A stretch of DNA of 13,477 nt from a bacterium (GTDB lineage Bacteria > Patescibacteriota > Microgenomatia > JAADGY01), in NCBI GenBank assembly GCA_013152165.1, contig JAADGY010000057.1, positions 1 to 13,477 of the forward strand, given 5' to 3'. Shown one piece after another: positions 6,165-12,062 of this stretch; the first letter of the stretch is position 1; each line of letters opens with the position of its first letter. Made by a program: the position numbers and the translations under genes. The notes under the pieces were generated by a model, which made no database searches, was not told where the DNA came from, and saw only the letters and a program-made list of their open reading frames with translations.

Positions 6165-7919
6165 TTATCCCCGAGTTTTTGGCTTAACGGATGGTTTGAT
6201 TGATAAGCCCAAAAGAGTGATCAAGGCCAGGATCGAGACGGCGTTGGCGGTGGTTCTGATAGGCGTATTGATAAAGTAGCCGCGGATGATGTGTTTGCCT
6301 TCGTTGATGTTGCCAATAACGATAAAGCCGTATTGGGGGTCTATCTGGTGAGGAACCGGCTTGCCGTCAACCACTGCCTGCCAAGTTGGAAAGTCAAAAA
6401 CCGGCACTAAGATTTTGGTGTTATCGGAAGTTTCGGTAATAAACTGCCAATAATTTGATCTTAACTGCCATTGTTTGATGTTGGCCTTGCCGGCGATGGC
6501 TTGGGGCTTTTTAAACTGGCCAACTTCTGGTATTTGTTTGACGGTTTTTGGCAGATAGTCGTTGATGATGGCCTGCTGTTGCTTTTTAAAATAGGTTTTG
6601 GCGAAAAAGCTTTTATCATTAAAGTTTGGCCACCAGGCTTCGGGGCGAAAGTAAGAAAAGTTAAGGATTATAGCTGAAGCGACGGCGGCCAGGGCCAGCC
6701 ATTTTTTAATGGCGGAAGCAGAAATCTTATTGATAACTAAGCCGGCGATTAAGGCTTGGAAGAAAACCGCCGGCAGTAAAAACCGCCAGGGGAATTGAAG
6801 ATAGCTTAAAAAAGGCAGAGCCTGCCAGATGTAGTAGGATTTGGCGTGAGTGAGGAAGATGGAAATAAGATAAAGAGCAAGTATCACTAAAGGATAATTT
6901 TCAATTTTCAATTTACAATTTACAATCAAATTCCAAATTCCAATTTTCAGTGAGGAAGGTTTTAAGTTTTGTCTTTTAAAATAAAGTAACGTTTGGCTTA
7001 TGGTAAAAGTTAAAGCTAAGGCCACAAACCACCACATTGGCCAGCCAAGCTGGAAAGACATAGTGTCGTTGTCTAAGACGTTGGAGCCGCCATAGCCCCA
7101 AAAGCGGGAGAAAAACAGCTGTTTTAAAGAGACAAAGTGGTTGGCGAAGTTAAAGTAGCCGGTGAACATGGTTTCGGTAGTGACTAAGTTTTTTTCTAAA
7201 ATAGCCGGCAAAAGATAAAAAGCGCTTAAGCCAACAGACGGCAGTAAAAGGAGGAGTCTTTTGAAAAACCTGGCCTTGTTAGTTGAGGCGATAAAAAGAA
7301 AGATAAGCCAAACCAAAAACGGCAAGAAAAGAGTAATTAAAGAGACGGTGTGGGTTAGCAAAAAGGCAGCGATTGTCAGGTTATAGACAATTAAGGTTTT
7401 GGTTTTAATGGTTTTTTTATTGGCCAGCTGATAAAGAATGCCAAAGATCAAAGGTAAGAAAACAAAGATCCAGCTTTCGGCCAAGTCGCCCCTGACATAG
7501 ATATCAACCGCTCGGTAAGGAGCCCACAGATAAAAGGCAGTGGCGGTTAAGGACGAGTAAAATCCAAGCTTAAAAACTTTTTTTACAAGCCACCAAAAGG
7601 AAAGGGCCGAGAGCAAAAAGCTTAAGCCAAATAAAAGTTTAGCGATAAAGACATAGCTTAGGTTAAAAAGCTTTAAAAAGACGCCAAGATAGTAAACAAA
7701 CGGCGAGTAAAAATTAAACAGCGGGAAGGAGTAGCCGTTGCCAAGCAAGGGGATTAAGCGGCAGGGGAACTGGCCGTCTTTTAAACAGCCGGCCAGCTGG
7801 TAAAGGCGCATGATTTGAGTGTTGTCGTCCATAGGGAAATAGCCGGGGAAAAATAAATGGCGGACCGGCAATAAAGACAACAAGATTAAACCGCCGATGA
7901 CTAGAAATTTTCGCTTCAT
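6165..7919 (-). CDS. PTPS-related/YfhO-like GT-C membrane protein, paralog 2
   Basis: This 584-residue protein has the same architecture as its two neighbours. A signal-anchor-like MKRKFLVIGGLILLSLLP is followed by the acidic first-loop motif MDDN (30-33), FPCRLIP (51-57), VRGDLAE (142-148), LTH (188-190), YLLPAILEKN (235-244), WGYGGSN (274-280), QFPWR (375-379) and FPTWQAVVDGKP (510-521) in a C-terminal extracytoplasmic domain, with a last helix near 557-573. It is closer to paralog 1 than to paralog 3: both have ETMF-x-GYFN in the loop at 249-257. The start overlaps the upstream stop as ATGA (7919-7916), which suggests coupled translation; the next gene begins 17 nt downstream. A heptamer-repeat tract encodes residues about 324-341 (the IWNLIVNCKLKIEN region) between membrane segments. 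Polyprenyl-linked sugar transfer is inferred from fold type only. Confidence 0.75.
   Translation of the reverse strand: MKRKFLVIGGLILLSLLPVRHLFFPGYFPMDDNTQIMRLYQLAGCLKDGQFPCRLIPLLGNGYSFPLFNFYSPFVYYLGVFLKLFNLSYVFIAKLLFGLSFLLSALSFWWLVKKVFKLGFYSSLTATAFYLWAPYRAVDIYVRGDLAESWIFVFLPLIFGILYQLANKKTIKTKTLIVYNLTIAAFLLTHTVSLITLFLPFLVWLIFLFIASTNKARFFKRLLLLLPSVGLSAFYLLPAILEKNLVTTETMFTGYFNFANHFVSLKQLFFSRFWGYGGSNVLDNDTMSFQLGWPMWWFVALALTFTISQTLLYFKRQNLKPSSLKIGIWNLIVNCKLKIENYPLVILALYLISIFLTHAKSYYIWQALPFLSYLQFPWRFLLPAVFFQALIAGLVINKISASAIKKWLALAAVASAIILNFSYFRPEAWWPNFNDKSFFAKTYFKKQQQAIINDYLPKTVKQIPEVGQFKKPQAIAGKANIKQWQLRSNYWQFITETSDNTKILVPVFDFPTWQAVVDGKPVPHQIDPQYGFIVIGNINEGKHIIRGYFINTPIRTTANAVSILALITLLGLSIKPSVKPKTRG
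6898..6950. repeat. AT-rich 7-bp-period repeat tract inside a coding region
   Basis: Plus-strand units are TTTTCAA (6898-6904, 6905-6911), TTTACAA (6912-6918, 6919-6925), a short break, then AAATTCC (6928-6934, 6935-6941) and a decayed end. All units are 7 bp. On the coding strand they encode IWNLIVNCKLKIEN, a polar loop in paralog 2 that has no counterpart in paralogs 1 and 3 at the same place. Confidence 0.85.
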
Positions 7920-9661
7920 GAGTTTAATGCTTTGAGTTTATAATTTTTAACTAAGCCTAAGATCGAAGTTGAAGCTATTAAAATATAGGCTAGGCCGGCA
8001 AGCGAGATGGTATCGGCAAGTTTAAACAGCAAAGTTGGCTTCATCTTTACCATTATATTATGCGGCCCTTTATCCAAAGGAATCCGGATAAGGCCAAGTT
8101 CGTTGTCGTAGTTAAAATCAAGCTTTCGACCGCTTTCGACAACCGTCCAGCCGGGATAATAAAAGTTGGGTACTTCCAAGATAGCTTTGGGGCTTGTGAT
8201 GTTAAGCTTGATTTGCCAAGAGTTTGTCCGGCGGTTGAAATTTACCACCCTGCCCTGCCCGGTTATAAAATACGGCTTTTCTGGTGATGCTTTGGTTGGC
8301 GGGTGTTTGGCTGATTTGGGCAAGTAGTCAAATATGGAGATGGTTTGTTGCTGTTGCCAAGATTTGCCGGTAAATTTAGTCTTGTCTGTGAAGTTTTGCC
8401 AGGATTCAAACCTAAACCAAAAGCCATAATTTAGCATGATAACCACGACCAAAACAATGACCCAGGTTTTTCGCAAAGCTGGCTTGAGGCTGTCGATGAA
8501 AAAACTGGCTATAAAAGCGGTCAAAAAGACAGCGGGGGACAGCCAGCGCCAAGGGAATTGGAGTTTTTGCAAGAAAGGCAAAGCTTGGTAGATAAAGGTT
8601 GATTTTGAGTGGCTTAGAAAAAGCAAGGCCCAAAGCAGAAGGTAAAGGTAGGTGATTAGGTAGCGCTGGGATTGTTTTTTAAGCCAAACGAAGATTAAGG
8701 TTAGGGTTGATAGAACCCAGGCCCAAAGGCCAAGCGATAAAGTCATCCTATCCCAGAGGCCAAGTTGGGAGTCGCCCCAGTCCCAGAATCTGACAAATAA
8801 GATTTCCTTGAGTGAGAGAAAGTGGGCCAGGTAGTTAAAATAACCCCAGAACATGGTTTCGATGTGAACTTGGTTTTGGTAAAAAAGCATCGGCAGCCAG
8901 AACCAAGCGGTGACGGCAAGCGAGGCAAGGCCGGCGGTTATAATATTTTTCAAAAAGATTTTTTTGACGGGGCTTTGAGTTAGCCAATAAAAGCTTAAAA
9001 CCAAAATGACCGGAGCGTACAAGATAAGGCTTAGGTTGTGGGTGGTGATAAGGCCGGCTCCGGCTAAAACAAGGTAAAGCCAGTTTTTTGAGCGGTTTTT
9101 ATTCCGGGCCAGATCATAGATGAAAGCCAAGATCAAAGGGATAAAAATCCAAGCGGTGAACTCGCCCAAAGCTCCGCGGTTAAAGATGTTGGTGATTTTA
9201 TAAGGGGCGTAAGTGTATAAAAAAGCGCCGAAAAAGGCTGATAAAGGCGAAACAAACCGGCGGGCCAGATAGTAAAAGGAAAAAAAGGCTAAAACAATGC
9301 TTAGGCCAAAAAAGAGCTTAATGATGCCAAGAATGGATAGGCCCAAAAGATGGCCGATTGACATTAAATAGTAAGGCAGGGGTCCGTAGTAGATGAATTG
9401 GGGGTAGCCGTAGCCAAAGCCCATATCCGGCACCCAGCGGCAAGGAATCTGGAAGTCTTTGAGGCATTTGGTCATTTCCAGAACCCGCATGGTTTGGATA
9501 TCGTCGTCAACCCGGAAAAAGCCGGGGTGGACCAGGCTTTTTATGGTGGGGAAGAGGATTAGAGCAGAGAAAATGAGGAGAAGAAAAGTTTGTTTGTGAT
9601 TGGTAATAAAATTCGAAATCCGAAGCTTAAAAAAGTTTCTTTTTTTGTGGTCTGTGGGCAT
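7916..9661 (-). CDS. PTPS-related/YfhO-like GT-C membrane protein, paralog 1
   Basis: This 581-residue protein is the first of the tandem set. After a polar N-terminus and a membrane helix (about 24-43) come the acidic motif VDDD (51-54), IPCRWVPDMGFGYGYP (72-87), NRGALGE (161-167), THN (207-209), WFWLPM (253-258), FWDWGDSQ (292-299), QFPWR (368-372) and YYPGWTVVESGRK (501-513) in the extracytoplasmic C-terminal domain, then a last helix near 549-568. The length and motif order match the two following paralogs. The conserved acids and Arg motifs in outside loops suggest a GT-C-type glycosyltransferase; this is inference. The ATG at 9661 lies 4 nt after the preceding stop, with neither a Shine-Dalgarno nor a clear -10 box, so it probably depends on the upstream gene. 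Residues 14-18 (RISNF) come from a short heptamer repeat, and the true N-terminus could be a little further in. Confidence 0.75.
   Translation of the reverse strand: MPTDHKKRNFFKLRISNFITNHKQTFLLLIFSALILFPTIKSLVHPGFFRVDDDIQTMRVLEMTKCLKDFQIPCRWVPDMGFGYGYPQFIYYGPLPYYLMSIGHLLGLSILGIIKLFFGLSIVLAFFSFYYLARRFVSPLSAFFGAFLYTYAPYKITNIFNRGALGEFTAWIFIPLILAFIYDLARNKNRSKNWLYLVLAGAGLITTHNLSLILYAPVILVLSFYWLTQSPVKKIFLKNIITAGLASLAVTAWFWLPMLFYQNQVHIETMFWGYFNYLAHFLSLKEILFVRFWDWGDSQLGLWDRMTLSLGLWAWVLSTLTLIFVWLKKQSQRYLITYLYLLLWALLFLSHSKSTFIYQALPFLQKLQFPWRWLSPAVFLTAFIASFFIDSLKPALRKTWVIVLVVVIMLNYGFWFRFESWQNFTDKTKFTGKSWQQQQTISIFDYLPKSAKHPPTKASPEKPYFITGQGRVVNFNRRTNSWQIKLNITSPKAILEVPNFYYPGWTVVESGRKLDFNYDNELGLIRIPLDKGPHNIMVKMKPTLLFKLADTISLAGLAYILIASTSILGLVKNYKLKALNS
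9609..9622. repeat. Two heptamers (AAATTCG, AAATCCG) near an N-terminus
   Basis: AAATTCG (9609-9615) is followed directly by AAATCCG (9616-9622). On the coding strand they encode RISNF in the polar N-terminus of paralog 1. It is short, but of the same 7-bp period and base pattern as the tracts at 1674 and 6898. Confidence 0.5.
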
Positions 9662-9665
9662 ATGA

Positions 9666-11231
9666 TTAATTGATTGGTTTAACTTGCCAAATGAGGAGAG
9701 AGTCGGCTTTGTTGGTGGCGGGATCGGCCGGTTTGGTATAAGTTTTAATGAGTTTTAATTGGTTTTGAACTTTATCTTCGGGGATGAGAAAGCGGGATTT
9801 GTGGGCAACAAGGTAGGTGAGGTTGCCAGCTTTGGCCGAGTCGATAAGCGATTGGGGGGTTTGGCTAACCGGCACCGGGCCGCCGAGGATGTTGATGTTT
9901 GAGGTTTGGTCAAGGTATATCCACAAGCCATCCGGCATGGTGCCAAAGTAGCCTTCGGTGCCGATGACCACAGGCTGTTTTTGGGCTTGCTGTTTGAAAA
10001 AATTAGCTGATTCTTTGATGCCCCAGCCGGCGGTCCAGTCGGTTAGGTAGCCTTTGTATTCCTGGTAAGGCAAAGGAGCTTTGGCCGGATTTGTAGCTAG
10101 GGTCAGATTATAAAAGCCGCCCCAGATAATAAGAGCAAGGATTGGGATCAAGGACAGCTTGCTGTAGTTTAGTTTATGGATTGGGTAAACGATAAAGTAA
10201 ACAAGGGGCAGGCTAAAATACAAAAGATAGCGGGCGGTGAAGACTTGGGCAAAGATTAAAGTAAAGAAAAAAGGGGCGATGATAAAGCTGATAAATATGA
10301 GATTAGGCAGGTTTTTAAACTCTTTATTTTTAAAAAACCAGATAAGTCCAAGCAAGATTAAGATCAAGCCTATGGGGGTGAAGTAAAACCAGTAAAAATG
10401 AAAAACGTCTTTTAAGTGGGGAATAAGGGGGTCAAGGGGGGTTGATAAAAATTTTGACAGAGGGAAAAGGTAGTCTTTGTTTCTTGAGGCTATCATATGG
10501 TAGTTGGCTGACAGCCTTAAAATACCGTAAACCAGGTTGGCGGTTAAGGCGGCGGCGATTAGGTGGCCGGCGAGCTTGATTTTTTTAGTTTGAACGATTT
10601 TAATAAGCATCCAGGCTGATGTTAGGCTTAATAGAATCAGGCCGGGAGATTTGGTCAGCCAAGCCAGGCCGATAACAAAGCCGGTGATGATTGCTGTATC
10701 TAAGCGGGGGTAGCGCCACCAGATCAAGAACAAGTAAATGGCGGCTGTATAGAAAAAGGCCAGCATCATATCGACCAAGCTTAAGCGGGCAAAGAAAAAG
10801 GTGAATGGCAAAAAAGTTAAGATCAAAGCCGATAAGCTAAAGATGTTAAAACTGAGGCGGCTTTTGAGTTTGCCGGTGGTTAAAAGCTGGGTGATTAGAA
10901 AAGATAGGCCAACAACAAGGCCAAAGCCAAAAATAACTGAGAGGGCCCGGCCGGTAAATAGAGGATCAAGCTTGAATTTAAGCAGGCCGGCCAGTATCCA
11001 CATAAAAAGCGGCTGTTTGCCGTCTTGCAATGGGACAAAGCGCAAAGTCGGCACGTTTTTGATAAGCTGGGCCCAGCGGATGTAGATGGCCTCGTCGGCA
11101 AAAACCGGAAGCGAGTTAAGGTTGAAAGTGTAAAAAAAGAAGTAAAGGAGGGAGAGGCTGAGTATAAAAAGAATGGTTTTTGGTTTTAAAAAGAAGGCAA
11201 GCGCCTTTTGGCAGTAGTGTTCGATAGCCAT
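9666..11231 (-). CDS. GT39/ArnT-PMT-like membrane glycosyltransferase
   Basis: This 521-residue protein has about 11-12 membrane segments. After the first helix (about 19-36) the outside loop has ADEAIYIRWAQ (45-55), with the Asp-Glu pair that is catalytic in protein mannosyltransferase and ArnT-type GT-C enzymes, then GKQPLFMW (71-78). Further family-like points are ARLSLVD (148-154), LTKSPG (192-197) and FTARYLLYFSLPL (331-343). The C-terminal soluble part (from about 380) includes TDWTAGWGIKESANFFKQQ (397-415), a sequence style common in this family. It would transfer a sugar from polyprenyl phosphate to a lipid, glycan or protein outside the membrane; which one cannot be told. The start at 11231 is backed by TATAAT 5 nt upstream. 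The stop is 4 nt before the first PTPS-related paralog. The ALG5-like gene upstream could make its donor. Confidence 0.82.
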   Translation of the reverse strand: MAIEHYCQKALAFFLKPKTILFILSLSLLYFFFYTFNLNSLPVFADEAIYIRWAQLIKNVPTLRFVPLQDGKQPLFMWILAGLLKFKLDPLFTGRALSVIFGFGLVVGLSFLITQLLTTGKLKSRLSFNIFSLSALILTFLPFTFFFARLSLVDMMLAFFYTAAIYLFLIWWRYPRLDTAIITGFVIGLAWLTKSPGLILLSLTSAWMLIKIVQTKKIKLAGHLIAAALTANLVYGILRLSANYHMIASRNKDYLFPLSKFLSTPLDPLIPHLKDVFHFYWFYFTPIGLILILLGLIWFFKNKEFKNLPNLIFISFIIAPFFFTLIFAQVFTARYLLYFSLPLVYFIVYPIHKLNYSKLSLIPILALIIWGGFYNLTLATNPAKAPLPYQEYKGYLTDWTAGWGIKESANFFKQQAQKQPVVIGTEGYFGTMPDGLWIYLDQTSNINILGGPVPVSQTPQSLIDSAKAGNLTYLVAHKSRFLIPEDKVQNQLKLIKTYTKPADPATNKADSLLIWQVKPIN

Positions 11232-11279
11232 ATTTTATTATAGGGTTTAAAGTTGAGTGAGCTGAAGGAAGAGAAGCTG
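11232..11279. other. 48-nt intergenic gap with promoter
   Basis: This short gap lies between the ALG5-like and GT39-like genes. It contains the TATAAT box of the downstream gene and no terminator hairpin that I can see. The rest is unremarkable. Confidence 0.6.
11237..11242 (-). promoter_or_regulatory. -10 box TATAAT, probable leaderless promoter of the GT39-like gene
   Basis: The minus strand reads TATAAT, AAAAT and then the ATG at 11231, a 5-nt gap that predicts initiation at or within 1-2 nt of the start codon. The best -35 candidate, TTCAGC at 11266-11261 (18-nt spacer), is poor. No Shine-Dalgarno is present. Confidence 0.55.
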
Positions 11280-12044
11280 CTATTTGATTGATAAATTATT
11301 GTATTTACCCTGCCAGTCATTTAGTTTGACCCTGGTTATTTCTTTGAACATCTCGATTGATTCTTTGATAAAGTTGCGTGATTTATCATCCGAGACATCC
11401 ATATCCTGCCAGGCGACCGGCACTTCTTTGATTTTAATGTTGTTTTTTTCCAGGATGAAAAGGAGTTCGACGTCGAAAGCTGAAACTCGCCAGCCGCTGG
11501 TTTGTTTGGCCCGTTGGACAACGGATAAGGTTGGAAAAATTTGTTTTAAGAGGTCGGCTTTGAAAGCTTTGAAGCCGCATTGGGTGTCGTCGATGCTTCT
11601 TAAAAGCATTGATTTGCGAATGCCCCTAAAGCCCCAAGAAAGAAGCTGTCTGAAATAGGAAAAATTGGCTCTGTCTTGGCCTCGGGAACCGATGACGGCT
11701 TTGTAATTTTGGGAAAAATAAGTTTTGAGTTTGGACCATTGGTTTATGGGAGTGGATTGGTCCATATCAGTAAGGAGGATAATTTGGCCGGTGGCTTGTT
11801 GGATGCCCAGGTTAAGGGCCGGGGCTTTGCCCAAGTGATCGGCTTTTATGAGCTTGATTTGGCTGTGGCTTTTTGTGTAGTTTTCAAGGAAATCAAGGCT
11901 TTTATCGGTTGAGCCGTCGTCGACGATGATTAGTTCGAAGTCCGGCTGGTTGGTTTTAAGATAGTCCAAAACTTCGTCTAAGACGCCCCGTTTAAGGTTG
12001 GCCTCTTCGTTGTAACAAGGAATTATGACTGATAATTTAACCAT
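11280..12044 (-). CDS. GT2 polyprenyl-phosphate sugar transferase, ALG5/DPG-synthase-like
   Basis: This 254-residue cytoplasmic-type protein has no clear membrane segment. It has the GT2 start PCYNEE (9-14), VDDGSTD (41-47), a DMD metal site (93-95, in LTDMDQS), GSRG (119-122), and the ALG5-type block DDTQCGFKAF (152-161) with AFDVELLFI (189-197) and EVPVAW (207-212). Eukaryotic ALG5 makes dolichyl-phosphate glucose; bacterial relatives make polyprenyl-phosphate hexoses from UDP- or GDP-sugars. The match DTQCGFK plus AFDVELL favours this group over general GT2. Residues about 174-187 (QRAKQTSGWRV) look longer than the short VERW link known in ALG5. It lacks the N-terminal anchor of ALG5 and the two C-terminal helices of GtrB-type enzymes, so membrane contact would be peripheral. 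TATACT 5 nt before the ATG marks the start. It probably supplies donors to the GT-C proteins nearby. Confidence 0.85.
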   Translation of the reverse strand: MVKLSVIIPCYNEEANLKRGVLDEVLDYLKTNQPDFELIIVDDGSTDKSLDFLENYTKSHSQIKLIKADHLGKAPALNLGIQQATGQIILLTDMDQSTPINQWSKLKTYFSQNYKAVIGSRGQDRANFSYFRQLLSWGFRGIRKSMLLRSIDDTQCGFKAFKADLLKQIFPTLSVVQRAKQTSGWRVSAFDVELLFILEKNNIKIKEVPVAWQDMDVSDDKSRNFIKESIEMFKEITRVKLNDWQGKYNNLSIK

Positions 12045-12049
12045 GATTT

Positions 12050-12055
12050 AGTATA
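12050..12055 (-). promoter_or_regulatory. -10 box TATACT, probable leaderless promoter of the ALG5-like gene
   Basis: The minus strand reads TATACT, AAATC and then the ATG at 12044. The whole intergenic space is 17-18 nt, so any -35 lies in the end of the upstream gene; CTATCA at 12078-12073 is a weak match. The 5-nt gap fits a leaderless message. Confidence 0.5.
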
Positions 12056-12062
12056 CAATAGC

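Noticed and set aside
11284..11658. 124-codon plus-strand open frame
   Set aside because: It lies fully antisense to the ALG5-like gene, whose motifs are unmistakable; the translation shows no family features.
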